A stretch of DNA of 46,519 bases from contig JAEEOQ010000052.1 in NCBI GenBank assembly GCA_016284355.1, forward strand, positions 1-46,519, in the 5' to 3' direction. Made by a program: the position numbers and the translations under genes. Every line of letters starts with the position of its first letter. The stretch's first letter is position 1. Origin of the DNA: Lachnospiraceae bacterium (GTDB taxonomy: Bacteria > Bacillota > Clostridia > Lachnospirales > Lachnospiraceae). Below the pieces are notes generated by a model. That model worked only from the letters and a program-made list of their open reading frames with translations. It searched no databases and was not told the origin of the DNA. This document shows positions 7,196 through 16,917 of this stretch, piece by piece.

Positions 7196-8881
7196 CTATA
7201 CCGGGAAGTAGCTTCCGCCCACAAACTCTCTGCATATAGAGTTGTTTGGGATCTCGTCTGCTGGTACCCCTACAAAATAATCAAGGAACTTAAGAAGGCG
7301 CTTTGCCTCTACATATTCAGGTTCGCTCTTATCGATACCAAAAAGCAGCGGTTCAGCGTACTGTTTTAATACTGCAAGCTCGTAGATGAGCGCTGAGTTA
7401 AACATTACGTCTGCCTCTTCCTGGAACGGGAATATGTATTTTTCCTCTCCCTTACGAACAGAAGGCCACATCTTGATAGTCTTTGCTGCAGAATGTCCTC
7501 TTGTCCTTGCGTCTCTAACCATACGGCGAAGAAGACGGCCGTCTGTGGTAGGAATACGGTTGTGCTCATCAATATTAAGCTGGGTAAGAGCGCTTATGTA
7601 AATCTTAAACTTGCTCTCATCAGGTATCTGGTATGAGAGTTTTGGATCAAGACCATGTATACCCTCGATTACAAGAATATCTTCAGGTCCAAGTTTCAGA
7701 GTATTTCCTCTGTATTCACGCTTACCTGTCTTAAAGTTGTAGGTAGGCATAGCTACTTCTTTTCCTGCAAGAAGGTCGTTGATATTGTCGTTAAAAAGCT
7801 TTATATCAAGAGCCTCAAGGCACTCAAAGTCGTAGTTTCCGTTCTCATCCTTCGGAGTATTCTCACGCTCTACAAAGTAGTCATCCATTCCAAGAGGATG
7901 CGGATGAAGACCGAAGGTGCGAAGCTCTATGGAAAGTCTGTGTGAAAATGTGGTCTTACCTGAAGATGAAGGTCCTGCGATAAGCACTACTCTCTTTGAC
8001 TTTTCTTTTGCGATCATCTCTGCGATCTGCCCTATCCTCTTTTCCTGAAGGGCTTCCTGCACAAGGATCATGTCCTGGATATCTCCTGCGGCAACAGTGT
8101 TGTTGAGGTCTCCAACATCGCGGATACCCATAAGTTTGCCCCACTCAGAAGATTCGTGAAGCTCGTTAAAGAGCATCTTTCTAGGCTCCCAGGTCGGCTT
8201 GGCAGGTGGGTTCATATCTCCGCTTTCAGGTATGACTACCATTATTCCTCTGTCATAACCTAAAATATCGTAGTATTTTAATATACCTGTACGGCTTGGC
8301 ATATAGCCGTAAAAATAATCTGTATAGCCATCAAGCTCATATACGTTGGTAGTCGATACTCTTCTGTACTTAAAGAGTCTTTCCTTGTCTGTAAGATTGC
8401 AAGCCTTAAATCTCTTTACTGCTTCTTCTGTAGTAAGAGTATGTTTTTCAAACTTAAGATTTGCCGCAATTATCTCTTCCATACGGGCACGGATCTTGTT
8501 TAACGTAGCCACCGTAACAGGCGGATGTCCGCCGTTTTCATCTCTTGCAGCAGGGCCATGAAGCTCGCAATAGATGGCATTTCCGATAGAATACTCAACG
8601 CTGACACTTGTGATCTCATCCTGCGTAAAGCAATCATGTACCGCTTTTATAAAAACATAAAGAAGTGCTCTCTCGTAGGTCTTTCTGGCTTCTGGCGCCA
8701 AAGCATCGTAAAGCTCAACCTCAGCGTCTGTATTAACCGTTTTCCAAAGCTCTTTAAGCTTGCCGTTTACCTTTGCAAGCACGATATCATTATTCTTTCC
8801 GCAAAAGCTTTCTGCTATGGCCAGAACTTTTACGTTGTTTTCAAACTCTTTGGTAGTGCCGTTTACAGTGATATTTATCAT
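7196..8881 (-). CDS. Nucleoside (uridine-type) kinase with N-terminal TGS and ThrRS-like domains
   Basis: This 561-residue protein starts with a TGS-like ubiquitin fold (about residues 1-60: INITVNGTTKEF). A segment resembling the second additional domain of threonyl-tRNA synthetase follows (about 65-240), including HGPAARDENGGHPPV. The C-terminal half (about 295-560) is a P-loop kinase of the phosphoribulokinase/uridine kinase family, with Walker A GPSSSGKTT (303-311), then DDYF and VIEGIHGLDP. Uridine or cytidine is the likely substrate, but the preferred nucleoside cannot be read from sequence. This fused architecture is common in Firmicutes. The gene lies 20 nt after trmK as the last gene of the dgt operon. 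Confidence 0.88.
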   Translation of the reverse strand: MINITVNGTTKEFENNVKVLAIAESFCGKNNDIVLAKVNGKLKELWKTVNTDAEVELYDALAPEARKTYERALLYVFIKAVHDCFTQDEITSVSVEYSIGNAIYCELHGPAARDENGGHPPVTVATLNKIRARMEEIIAANLKFEKHTLTTEEAVKRFKACNLTDKERLFKYRRVSTTNVYELDGYTDYFYGYMPSRTGILKYYDILGYDRGIMVVIPESGDMNPPAKPTWEPRKMLFNELHESSEWGKLMGIRDVGDLNNTVAAGDIQDMILVQEALQEKRIGQIAEMIAKEKSKRVVLIAGPSSSGKTTFSHRLSIELRTFGLHPHPLGMDDYFVERENTPKDENGNYDFECLEALDIKLFNDNINDLLAGKEVAMPTYNFKTGKREYRGNTLKLGPEDILVIEGIHGLDPKLSYQIPDESKFKIYISALTQLNIDEHNRIPTTDGRLLRRMVRDARTRGHSAAKTIKMWPSVRKGEEKYIFPFQEEADVMFNSALIYELAVLKQYAEPLLFGIDKSEPEYVEAKRLLKFLDYFVGVPADEIPNNSICREFVGGSYFPV

Positions 8882-8901
8882 ACTAAGCCTCCAATACAGT
8901 A

Positions 8902-9681
8902 TTATTTCAAGTATAGTTTATATATCTTTAATGCGGCAAGCGAAAGAGCTTTCGCCTCTTCCATCTCTTTAAGGCGGGCAAGTGACTTTTCATCAGACCC
9001 TTCCGCATTTTTTATACCCATAATAACATTATCGTACTTTGTAAGCCCTTTGTTAATATATTTTTCAAGAATTTTGTTGCCGGACCTTAAAAGATATCTT
9101 CCAAAACTATCGTAAACCATTAAAAGTTCTTCTTCAGTTATTTCAAGATCTTTGCATATACGCATGTCTTCATCATCAAGAGCAGGTGCATTTTTTGTAT
9201 TTTTAACCGCTTTTATAACAGGGTAGATCTTGTCTCTTTCCGTTACCATATCTTCAAGGTCTATAACAAATCCGCACTCTCTTATGAGTCTTCTGACTAC
9301 GTCAAAATCAGACTGCGGCTCTAAGACCCATTCATGTATGGAAAGTGCGGTATCCATGTCGTCTTTTATAATGCTTTCTATCAGCATTCCGCCCATACCT
9401 GCCATAATAACGCAGTCCGCTTCGCCTTCTTCTACTTTTGAAAGCCCTGAGCCAAGGCGGGTTTCTATTACATTTTCAAGTCCATGTATCTTTATATTGG
9501 AATCAGCGCTGGCAATCGGCCCGGGTCTTACATCGCAGGCAAGACACCTTTTCGCTATGCCCTGCTCTACCATATAAATAGACGCAAATGCATGATCACA
9601 CCCTACATCGCAGACGCAATCGCAGGGCGTGACCATATTTACCACTTTTAATAATCTTTCAGATAAAATCTTTTTTCTCAT
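8902..9681 (-). CDS. trmK: tRNA (adenine-22-N1)-methyltransferase TrmK
   Basis: This 259-residue SAM-dependent Rossmann methyltransferase has motif I VCDVGCDHAFAS (about residues 23-34) and the TrmK-specific MAGMGGMLIE (about 93-102). WVLEPQSD follows, then a helical C-terminal region. TrmK methylates A22 in the D-loop of tRNAs in Gram-positive bacteria. Its ATG overlaps the rpoD stop by one base (TAATG), so translation is probably coupled. In many Firmicutes rpoD-trmK is followed by a Nif3-family gene. Here a nucleoside kinase follows instead. Confidence 0.9.
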   Translation of the reverse strand: MRKKILSERLLKVVNMVTPCDCVCDVGCDHAFASIYMVEQGIAKRCLACDVRPGPIASADSNIKIHGLENVIETRLGSGLSKVEEGEADCVIMAGMGGMLIESIIKDDMDTALSIHEWVLEPQSDFDVVRRLIRECGFVIDLEDMVTERDKIYPVIKAVKNTKNAPALDDEDMRICKDLEITEEELLMVYDSFGRYLLRSGNKILEKYINKGLTKYDNVIMGIKNAEGSDEKSLARLKEMEEAKALSLAALKIYKLYLK

Positions 9682-10844
9682 TACTCGAGATAATCCTTAA
9701 GCTTGCGAGAGCGACTCGGATGACGAAGCTTACGAAGAGCCTTTGCCTCGATCTGACGGATACGCTCACGGGTTACATTAAACTCTTTACCAACTTCTTC
9801 AAGGGTTCTTGCTCTTCCGTCATCAAGACCGAAACGAAGTCTGAGTACCTTCTGCTCTCTGTCTGTGAGAGTTCCAAGAACTTCCACAAGCTGCTCACGA
9901 AGAAGGGTTGCGGCGGCTGCCTCTGCAGGCACAGGCACGTTGTCATCCTGGATAAAGTCGCCAAGGTGGGAATCTTCCTCCTCACCGATAGGAGTCTCAA
10001 GAGAAACAGGCTCCTGGCTGATCTTCTGAATCTCGCGTACTCTGTCTACAGGGATATGCATCTGCTCTGCAATCTCTTCAGGGCTCGGCTCACGTCCAAG
10101 TTCCTGTAAAAGCTGTCTTTGAACTCTGATAAGCTTGTTGATGGTCTCAACCATATGTACAGGGATACGGATGGTACGAGCCTGGTCAGCTATAGCTCTT
10201 GTGATAGCCTGACGGATCCACCATGTAGCGTATGTAGAAAACTTGTATCCCTTTGTGTAATCGAATTTCTCAACCGCTTTGATCAGACCAAGGTTTCCTT
10301 CCTGGATAAGATCAAGGAATTGCATACCACGGCCCACGTATCTTTTAGCAATACTTACAACAAGACGAAGGTTAGCCTCGGCAAGACGCTTCTTTGCGAT
10401 CTCTCCCTTTTCCTTTTCCTCAGGAGTGGCACCCGGCTTTGCTCCTGCTTCCATATCCTTTGCAAAATCTATCTCTTCGTCAGCAGAAAGAAGATCTACT
10501 TTACCGATCTCTTTAAGGTACATTCTGACAGGATCGTCTATACTTACGCCCTCAGGGATTGAAAGGTCGATTTCTTCGATCTCTTCAAGCTCCTCGATAT
10601 CTCCCATCTCATCATCAAGCGGAGGGAAAAGGTCGTCATCTTCTTCTATAGACGAACCCATACGGATCACGTCAACTCCGCTCTTGTCAAGAAAGTCATA
10701 CACCTTCTCTATCTGACCCGCGTCAAGATCCATATCTCCGAAAAAGTCGGTTACTTCCTGTGGTTCAAGCATATTCTTTTTAGCCTTGGCGTAAGCAAGA
10801 AGCTCCTTCATCTTTTCGCCGAATTTTACTACATTCTCATCCAT
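9681..10844 (-). CDS. rpoD: Primary sigma factor RpoD (SigA)
   Basis: This 387-residue sigma-70 has an acidic region 1.1 (about 1-100) and region 1.2 ([11 protein letters not shown], 104-114). Region 2 carries [30 protein letters not shown] and the -10 recognition stretch [13 protein letters not shown]. Region 3 spans about 225-300, and the region 4.2 helix-turn-helix is [20 protein letters not shown] (357-376). It directs housekeeping transcription, and the consensus promoters in this window fit its specificity. Its start overlaps the dnaG end by 8 nt (ATGGATGA), with GGAGG inside dnaG. The dnaG-rpoD order is the classical macromolecular-synthesis arrangement. Confidence 0.98.
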   Translation of the reverse strand: MDENVVKFGEKMKELLAYAKAKKNMLEPQEVTDFFGDMDLDAGQIEKVYDFLDKSGVDVIRMGSSIEEDDDLFPPLDDEMGDIEELEEIEEIDLSIPEGVSIDDPVRMYLKEIGKVDLLSADEEIDFAKDMEAGAKPGATPEEKEKGEIAKKRLAEANLRLVVSIAKRYVGRGMQFLDLIQEGNLGLIKAVEKFDYTKGYKFSTYATWWIRQAITRAIADQARTIRIPVHMVETINKLIRVQRQLLQELGREPSPEEIAEQMHIPVDRVREIQKISQEPVSLETPIGEEEDSHLGDFIQDDNVPVPAEAAAATLLREQLVEVLGTLTDREQKVLRLRFGLDDGRARTLEEVGKEFNVTRERIRQIEAKALRKLRHPSRSRKLKDYLE

Positions 10845-12660
10845 TATAGTTGTCCTCCGTTTGTTTTAATCTTATCTTTATGTTTTGAATCTTAGCCTGT
10901 TCTTTGATAATGTCGGAAAAAGCGCTCATATTCCCCTCTTCCGATGCTTTTTTGCTCTCGTAGTCAAGGCTGTTTTTCTTAACTTTTTTAACTGTTTCCG
11001 TAATGGAAAGTTCAAGTTCTTCCTTGCTCTGCTTTTCACCTGAAAGTGTGGTATTAAAAAGCAGCGCCGCTTCCGCCTGTTCCTCTTTGCTCTCAAAAAG
11101 GCTTATAATCCTGGCAGGGGAAACCTTACCTGTATTTCTGTATTCTTCAAAAACGCTTGTCGCCACAGTGTGATAAAGAGGCGTAACAAAATCGTTTTCA
11201 TCTATTATGCCGTTTATGGAATCAAAAAGCCCCGGTACATCAAGAAGCCATGTAAGAAGCAGTCTTTGCGACTCTTTAATGCCCTCTTCTCCGGTCTTTT
11301 TCTTTTTATAACCGCCGGTGCTACTTTCCTGCCCGCTACCGGAAGACCTTGCGGGCTCCGCAGGGTTAATATAGCCTGCTCCGTACCCGTTTACCTTTTT
11401 GGTAAGAGCCTCCGCAGAGATAAAATACTTTGCAGCAAGAGCTTCTATGTAATTGCCGCGCTCTATCTCATCTGTAAAAACAAGAAGCTTTTTAGCCATC
11501 TCGTTATGAAACTTCGTGCGGCCGTCAGGATCGTTAAGGTCAAAGTTTTGCTCTAAGACGCGTATCTCAAAGTAAAAGCTGTTTTCCGCCTCTTCTATAC
11601 GTTTCTTAAAAGCTTCCACACCCTCATTTTTAATGAATTCGTCAGGGTCTTTGTGGGGCTTTAAGTTAAGTACCTTTGTGGTAATGCCGGCCTCGCGGAA
11701 TATCGGTATGGCGCGAAGAGCCGCCTTAACACCTGCCTCATCAGAGTCGTATGTAAGGATAACCGTATCAGTATAACGCTTTAAGAGCGCCGCCTGAAGG
11801 CCCGTAAGAGCAGTACCAAGGGACGCCACCGCATTTGTAAAGCCCGCCTGGTGCATGGATATAACATCCATATAACCCTCGCAGCAAAGCATATACTTTT
11901 CTCTTGACTGCCTTGCTTTATTAAGACCGTACAGGTTACGGCTCTTATCAAAGACCTTTGTCTCGGGCGAGTTAAGGTATTTAGGTTTTCCGTCTCCCAT
12001 AACTCTGCCGCCAAAGCCTATTACACGGTTGTTTACGTCAAATATCGGAAACATTACTCTGTTCCAGAACTTGTCATAAACTCCTCTTGCCTCGTCAAAG
12101 GTAAAAAGACCGGATTCTTTAAGTATCTCGTCTTTATAGCCCTTGCCTTTAAGGTAATTGTACAGCTCGCCTCCGCCCTTACCCGAAAAGCCAAGTCCAA
12201 AGGATTTGATGGTCTCAGGCGTAAGCTTTCTTCCAAGAAGGTAGTTTTGCGCCGCCTTAGCGCCCTCATTTCTAAGGTTGTAATAATAGTAGGTTGCTGC
12301 TTCCTTATTTATCTCAAGGATGGCGTTGCGCTCATCTGCCCGCCGCTTACCTTCAGCAGTTTCTTCACGCTCAGGCAAGGTAACTCCCGCTTTTTCTGCA
12401 AGGACTTTAAGAGCCTCTACAAAGGTGTAGTTTTCATACTCCATAAGGAAGGTAAATACGTTTCCGCTTACTCCGCAGCCAAAGCAGTGATACATCTGCC
12501 TGCTCTCGCTTACGGAAAAGGAACCGGATTTTTCGTTATGGAAGGGGCAAAGCCCCATGTAGTTTGAACCCGTCTTTTTAAGCTTAACGTAAGAGCCTAC
12601 TATGTCGACTATATTATTTTTTTGTCTGACTTCCTCAATTATCTCATCAGGATAACGCAT
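10837..12660 (-). CDS. dnaG: DNA primase DnaG
   Basis: This primase of about 607 residues makes RNA primers for replication. The zinc-binding domain has Cys38, His41, Cys59 and Cys62 (CPFHNEK, CFGCG). The TOPRIM domain carries CCEGYMDV and TYDSDEAG. The C-terminal part is the helicase-interaction region. I place the start at the ATG at 12660 ([11 protein letters not shown]), preceded by GGGGAAGAGGG. The longer frame starting at 12729 adds 23 residues that resemble no primase, and it runs through a hairpin. It lies between dgt and rpoD, overlapping rpoD by 8 nt. Confidence 0.97.
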   Translation of the reverse strand: MRYPDEIIEEVRQKNNIVDIVGSYVKLKKTGSNYMGLCPFHNEKSGSFSVSESRQMYHCFGCGVSGNVFTFLMEYENYTFVEALKVLAEKAGVTLPEREETAEGKRRADERNAILEINKEAATYYYYNLRNEGAKAAQNYLLGRKLTPETIKSFGLGFSGKGGGELYNYLKGKGYKDEILKESGLFTFDEARGVYDKFWNRVMFPIFDVNNRVIGFGGRVMGDGKPKYLNSPETKVFDKSRNLYGLNKARQSREKYMLCCEGYMDVISMHQAGFTNAVASLGTALTGLQAALLKRYTDTVILTYDSDEAGVKAALRAIPIFREAGITTKVLNLKPHKDPDEFIKNEGVEAFKKRIEEAENSFYFEIRVLEQNFDLNDPDGRTKFHNEMAKKLLVFTDEIERGNYIEALAAKYFISAEALTKKVNGYGAGYINPAEPARSSGSGQESSTGGYKKKKTGEEGIKESQRLLLTWLLDVPGLFDSINGIIDENDFVTPLYHTVATSVFEEYRNTGKVSPARIISLFESKEEQAEAALLFNTTLSGEKQSKEELELSITETVKKVKKNSLDYESKKASEEGNMSAFSDIIKEQAKIQNIKIRLKQTEDNYNG

Positions 12661-12694
12661 AGTCCCTCTTCCCCTATTGATGCGTCTTAGATTC

Positions 12695-12715
12695 AAAAAA
12701 CGCTTCGCGTTTTTT
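12695..12715 (-). terminator. Small hairpin between dgt and dnaG, possible attenuator
   Basis: AAAAAACGC (12695-12703) pairs perfectly with GCGTTTTTT (12707-12715) around a 3-nt loop. On the minus strand it overlaps the dgt stop codon. Only three of nine pairs are GC, so termination would be partial and it may tune dnaG-rpoD relative to dgt. Confidence 0.4.
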
Positions 12716-13733
12716 ACATAACCTCCCACTGACTCGGGATGAAAAGCTCTTTAAGCTTTCCCACCGCAAATCTGTCGGTCATACCTGCGATATAATCACA
12801 TACCACAAGTTCTTTTGCCTCGCCCTTCTTTTCTATCATATCGATAAATTCCTCAGGCAAAGCGTCTATATGATCCACATAATATTCGTACAGATAAGAA
12901 ACAAGTCTTTCTGCCTGAACTTCCTGGGCTTTAGCCGCAGGGTTTGTATATACATTTTCAAAAAGAAATTTACGCAGGTTAAGCATAGCCGCCTCGATCT
13001 CAGGATTCATGACTATCTCATTTTTCCCTGCGGAGTAAGTAACGACACCGTGGATCATGGTGTTGATCCTTTTTGTAAGGGTATCACCTATTACATCTGT
13101 GATCTCTTTAGGTATGTCGTGGCCATGGATAATGCCGCCACGTATGGCATCGTCTATATCATGGTTTACATAAGCGATCTTATCTGAAAGTCTGACTATC
13201 TTTCCTTCAAGGGTAGTAGGCTTACAGGAGCTTCGGTGATTTACGATACCGTCACAGACCTCGTAAGAAAGATTAAGGCCTTCGCCGTGTTTTTCAAGGT
13301 ATTTGACAACTCTAAGGCTTTGCTTGTTATGTTCAAAACCCGTAGGGCATACCGAATTAAGGGCGCGCTCTCCCGCATGACCAAAAGGCGTATGACCAAG
13401 GTCATGTCCGTAAGCTATGGCCTCTACAAGGTCCTCATTAAGCATAAGGGCTCTTGCAATAGTCCTGGCGTTTTGTGCTACTTCCAAAGTATGGGTAAGT
13501 CTTGTTCTGTAATGATCACCTTCGGGATCAAGAAAGACCTGGGTCTTGCCCTTAAGTCTTCTGAAAGACTTTGCGTGAAGAATACGATCTCTGTCACGCT
13601 GAAAGATGGTTCTGATATCACATTGCTCTTCAGGGATCTCTCTTCCCTTGCTGCAATCGGCAAAACTGGCGTTAGGGCTTAAGATTTCGTGCTCACGCCT
13701 TTCGACCTGCTGTCTGATACATGGGTCTCCCAT
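12714..13733 (-). CDS. dgt: Deoxyguanosinetriphosphate triphosphohydrolase-like HD protein
   Basis: This 339-residue protein of the dGTPase family removes triphosphate from dNTPs. The sequence shows DRDRILHAKSFRRLKGKTQVF near residue 47, the HD-domain metal motifs HTLEVAQNARTIA and YGHDLGHTPFGHAGE, a downstream NHRSS and the metal-proximal DKIAYVNHDIDD. It is the shorter type common in Clostridia. The start ATG at 13733 has GGGGGAGG upstream. As the first gene before dnaG and rpoD it links dNTP-pool control with priming. Substrate preference among dNTPs is not visible. Confidence 0.9.
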   Translation of the reverse strand: MGDPCIRQQVERREHEILSPNASFADCSKGREIPEEQCDIRTIFQRDRDRILHAKSFRRLKGKTQVFLDPEGDHYRTRLTHTLEVAQNARTIARALMLNEDLVEAIAYGHDLGHTPFGHAGERALNSVCPTGFEHNKQSLRVVKYLEKHGEGLNLSYEVCDGIVNHRSSCKPTTLEGKIVRLSDKIAYVNHDIDDAIRGGIIHGHDIPKEITDVIGDTLTKRINTMIHGVVTYSAGKNEIVMNPEIEAAMLNLRKFLFENVYTNPAAKAQEVQAERLVSYLYEYYVDHIDALPEEFIDMIEKKGEAKELVVCDYIAGMTDRFAVGKLKELFIPSQWEVM

Positions 13734-13830
13734 TTGACCGCCTCCCCCAAAATTTAGTTGTATGCGAAAAGTTCGCTATAACTGTATTATTACGGATGCG
13801 ATCTTAAATTCCTTTTTTCTTTACAAAAAA

Positions 13831-13855
13831 CAGGGAGCCAAAAAAGGCTCCCGTA
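13831..13855 (-). terminator. Rho-independent terminator after the AEC permease
   Basis: On the minus strand GGGAGCC and GGCTCCC (13833-13839 and 13846-13852) form a perfect 7-bp stem with a T6 loop, followed by TGTTTTTTG. It ends transcription of the permease gene before the dgt promoter region. Confidence 0.8.
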
Positions 13856-13862
13856 TAAAAAT

Positions 13863-14780
13863 CTAAAAAATCGAGGTCGCAAGAGAAACGATAAGCGGAA
13901 TACTTATGATACAAAGTATGGTTGAAAGGCAAACCTCTCTTACCGCCAGTTTGTAGTCCTTATCAAGTTTTTGTGCAAACACTGCCACATTCGCCCCTAC
14001 AGGAGCTACGGCAGATACAAGTGTTGCAAGCTTTACCTCGTTATACTCTGCAGGGATAAGGAACATAATTCCCACTGTTATAAGAGGAATTACGACAAGT
14101 CTTACAAGAGCCACAAGGTAGTTTCTTCCGCCCTTAAATACAGAGATAACATCAGTCTGTGCAAGATACGCACCAAGCATTATCATGGCGATAGGGCTTG
14201 TCATAGCGCCAATAGAACTGATTCCCTTTGAAAGGTCGTCAGGAAGCTTTATGTTAAATATAAAGATCAAAAGACCTACAATAAACGCAATAACGATAGG
14301 GCTGGTGATTATCTTCTTTGGAGCCATGGCTTTACGGTCTCCCGTTATAACAGCCACGCCGTATGTCCACTGAAGTATATTAAGAAGTGTAACAAAGGCT
14401 GTGCAGTAGATAACCGCTTCTTTACCAAGTGCGGAAGATACAAGAGGGATACCGATAAATCCCGCATTTGAAAATGCCGTACCAAAATTTTCCACAGGAT
14501 ACTTTTTCCCAAAGACAAGAGCTGATACAAGCATACTTACCGCCAGTGCAACTGCTGCTATAACAAATGACATAAGTACTTTTTTTATCTTTTCCGGACT
14601 GCTTTCTATATTGTAGCTGTTTATGATAAGACATATAGAGCAGGCATAAAGAAGCAGGTTGCCAAGAGTCTTTGTACCCTCAATGGAGATAAGCTTTGTT
14701 TTAAACATAATAAAGCCCACTGCCATAAATATAAACATTATGATGATCTGGTGTAAAAGTGCAATTCCGACTGTTCCCAT
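13863..14780 (-). CDS. AEC (auxin efflux carrier-like) family permease
   Basis: This protein of about 305 residues has roughly ten hydrophobic helices in two halves. Features typical of the AEC/bile-acid-transporter-like fold include FSNAGFIGIPLVSSALG (about 117-133), the central loop TGDRKAMAPKKI, and VAPVGANVAVFAQ in the second half. Members export or import small organic acids, and the substrate cannot be predicted. I place the start at the ATG at 14780, with AAAGAGGATT at proper spacing. The frame upstream of it has no ribosome site and is rich in unlikely residues. It is monocistronic between two hairpins. Confidence 0.85.
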   Translation of the reverse strand: MGTVGIALLHQIIIMFIFMAVGFIMFKTKLISIEGTKTLGNLLLYACSICLIINSYNIESSPEKIKKVLMSFVIAAVALAVSMLVSALVFGKKYPVENFGTAFSNAGFIGIPLVSSALGKEAVIYCTAFVTLLNILQWTYGVAVITGDRKAMAPKKIITSPIVIAFIVGLLIFIFNIKLPDDLSKGISSIGAMTSPIAMIMLGAYLAQTDVISVFKGGRNYLVALVRLVVIPLITVGIMFLIPAEYNEVKLATLVSAVAPVGANVAVFAQKLDKDYKLAVREVCLSTILCIISIPLIVSLATSIF

Positions 14781-14828
14781 TTTTAATCCTCTTTCCTTAG
14801 TATATTTGGGGCATGTGTCCCAAAGCAA

Positions 14829-14860
14829 TCGACCTGCCTATTATAACATAAGCAGGTCGA
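14829..14860 (-). promoter_or_regulatory. Palindrome enclosing an extended -10 promoter upstream of the AEC gene
   Basis: TCGACCTGC (14829-14837) and GCAGGTCGA (14852-14860) form a perfect 9-bp inverted repeat with a 14-nt centre. The centre holds TG-T-TATAAT on the minus strand (-10 at 14840-14845). No good -35 is present, so this would be an extended -10 promoter with an operator-like palindrome around it. It could alternatively be a hairpin terminating the AICAR transformylase transcript, but the downstream tract TTGCTTTG is U-poor. Confidence 0.5.
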
Positions 14861-14907
14861 ATTTAAAATATATTAATTAAACAAAGCAGATATAAGCAAA
14901 TGATATA

Positions 14908-16086
14908 TTAGTGGTGGAAAAGTCTAAGGCCTGTAAAGCTCATTACCATGTTGTACTTGTTACATGTCTCGATAACATTGTCATCTCTGATACTTCCACC
15001 CGGCTCTGCGATATACTTAACGCCGCTCTTATGTGCTCTTTCGATGTTGTCGCCAAACGGGAAGAATGCGTCAGATCCAAGTGCAACGTCTGTCATCTTA
15101 TCAAGCCATGCTCTCTTTTCTTCTCTTGTAAATACAGGAGGCTTAACAGCAAAGGTCTTTTCCCATACGCCGTCCGCAAGAACGTCCATGCACTCGTCGC
15201 TCATATATACGTCGATAGCATTGTCACGGTCTGCTCTGCCAAGACCCGGTACAAACTGAAGAGAAAGTACCTGTGGGCTCTGACGAAGGAACCAGTTGTC
15301 AGCCTTGCTTCCTGCAAGTCTGGTACAATGGATACGGCTCTGCTGGCCTGCTCCGATACCGATAGCCTGGCCACCTTTAGCGTAACATACTGAGTTTGAC
15401 TGTGTATATTTAAGAGTGATCATAGCGATGGTAAGGTCGATACGTGCGCTCTCAGGAAGGTCTTTATTTGCAGTAACGATATTGTCAAAGAAATGCTCTC
15501 CGATACCAAGTTCGTTTCTTCCCTGCTCGAAGGTAATACCAAATACCTCTTTTCTCTCGATAGGAGCAGGCTTATAAGAAGGATCGATCTCAATAACGTT
15601 GTAGCCGCCCTTTTTCTTGCTCTTTAAGATCTCAAGAGCCTCAGGCTCATAACCCGGAGCTATAACACCGTCGCTTACTTCTCTTTTGATAAGCTTTGCT
15701 GTAGGAACGTCACATACATCTGAAAGTGAGATAAAATCTCCGAAGGATGACATACGGTCAGCACCTCTTGCTCTGGCATAAGCACACGCAAGGGGACTAA
15801 GCTCAAAGTCGCAGTCATCAACCCAGTTTATCTTGCGCTCTACCTCATTTAAAGGAAGACCGACTGCAGCACCTGCAGGTGATACGTGCTTAAATGAAGT
15901 GGCTGCCGGAAGGCCTGTGGCTTTTTTAAGCTCGCTTACAAGCTGCCAGCCGTTAAAAGCGTCAAGGAAATTGATATATCCCGGTCTGCCGTTTAAAACC
16001 TTTATAGGAAGCTCGCCTTCTTCCATATAGATACGGGAAGGCTTCTGATTAGGATTACATCCGTATTTTAACTCTAATTCTTTCAT
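14908..16086 (-). CDS. purH: Stand-alone AICAR transformylase (PurH C-terminal domain only)
   Basis: This 392-residue enzyme transfers a formyl group from 10-formyl-THF to AICAR, giving FAICAR. The Lys-His pair of the active site is in [13 protein letters not shown] (about residues 65-77). The other family signature is [20 protein letters not shown]. The N-terminal IMP cyclohydrolase (MGS-like) domain of normal bifunctional PurH is absent. The protein begins directly with [16 protein letters not shown], so cyclisation must come from the adjacent PurO-like protein. AAAGGGG precedes the start, and only 17 nt separate it from that gene. Confidence 0.92.
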   Translation of the reverse strand: MKELELKYGCNPNQKPSRIYMEEGELPIKVLNGRPGYINFLDAFNGWQLVSELKKATGLPAATSFKHVSPAGAAVGLPLNEVERKINWVDDCDFELSPLACAYARARGADRMSSFGDFISLSDVCDVPTAKLIKREVSDGVIAPGYEPEALEILKSKKKGGYNVIEIDPSYKPAPIERKEVFGITFEQGRNELGIGEHFFDNIVTANKDLPESARIDLTIAMITLKYTQSNSVCYAKGGQAIGIGAGQQSRIHCTRLAGSKADNWFLRQSPQVLSLQFVPGLGRADRDNAIDVYMSDECMDVLADGVWEKTFAVKPPVFTREEKRAWLDKMTDVALGSDAFFPFGDNIERAHKSGVKYIAEPGGSIRDDNVIETCNKYNMVMSFTGLRLFHH

Positions 16087-16103
16087 CTCTTAACCCCTTT
16101 AAT

Positions 16104-16817
16104 TTATTTGTTTTTATTAACTATTCTTGACTCATATTTGCCTGTAGCAATGTCAATATATCTTACAAAAAGTGATACCTTGTTGTCTTCGTTAAGGTTG
16201 TTCCATACAAGGTTTGTAAATTCGTCGATATTACCCTTGATATCAACACGTGTAGGCTCGCCCTCAAAGGAAGGAAGCGGATTGCCGTCACCCATGTATG
16301 TATGGATAAATCTTCCCTCGCCCGCTGCAGGGTTTGAATATGCAAATGTAAATCTGTCGCAGGCATCTTCTCTGCCGTTGTCGCTCTTAAGTATAGACAT
16401 GGCAAAATTGTATTTGCCGTTTTCAATATGCATAATACCTGAGATACGAGGTGTATAGTTTGGAGCATCAGGCTCAAACTCGCGGGTACGAAGAGACTGC
16501 TCGAAAGTCTGCTGCTTATCCATAAGCTCGTAAATGGTATCTGTCTGGTCTCCGTTTGTAACGATGGTCTTGTTGCCAAGTACACGTACAGGGGCGTAGA
16601 TAATAAGGCTTGGGTCCGAAAGCTTGCTTGGATCAAAAGCCTGGGTCCTGATGCCTTCGCCGTCCTCTACAAACACTCTGTTTCTGCTGTTTTCGCTTCT
16701 TCCCATAATGAAGTAAGCTGTAACAGCGTATTTTCCGTCTTCACTTTTACCTATAACAATACCTCTGCCCGGGTATGTGGTACTACTAAGTTCTTTCTCA
16801 AGAGCTACAGTCTGCAT
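16104..16817 (-). CDS. purO: PurO-type (archaeal-type) IMP cyclohydrolase
   Basis: This 237-residue protein matches the archaeal PurO family, which closes FAICAR to IMP without a PurH N-terminal domain. Recognisable parts are YPGRGIVIG, AYFIMGRSENSRNRVF (about residues 34-49), RISGIMHIENG and FIHTYMGDGNPLPSFEGEP. The start at 16817 (MQTVALEKELSS) is chosen because TTTGGGAGG lies about 8 nt upstream. A frame extension to 16868 lacks such a site. Together with the downstream AICAR transformylase it replaces a bifunctional PurH, and GuaB is encoded directly upstream. Both activities of this IMP branch are therefore adjacent. Confidence 0.9.
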   Translation of the reverse strand: MQTVALEKELSSTTYPGRGIVIGKSEDGKYAVTAYFIMGRSENSRNRVFVEDGEGIRTQAFDPSKLSDPSLIIYAPVRVLGNKTIVTNGDQTDTIYELMDKQQTFEQSLRTREFEPDAPNYTPRISGIMHIENGKYNFAMSILKSDNGREDACDRFTFAYSNPAAGEGRFIHTYMGDGNPLPSFEGEPTRVDIKGNIDEFTNLVWNNLNEDNKVSLFVRYIDIATGKYESRIVNKNK

Positions 16818-16917
16818 TATATTTTCCTCCCAAATTTTAATAGAGAAATCCTCACTGATAATATACAATAATATTTGAGGTAAGTTAAATTGTTTTTGCT
16901 AATAAATATAATAAGGG

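Noticed and set aside
8525-9115. 196-codon plus-strand frame
   Set aside because: It spans the ends of the kinase and trmK genes on the opposite strand, with no ribosome site and a composition typical of an antisense shadow.
12661-12729. Longer DnaG start at 12729
   Set aside because: The extra 23 residues run through a hairpin and the dgt stop and match no primase. The ATG at 12660 has a good ribosome site and the canonical primase N-terminus.
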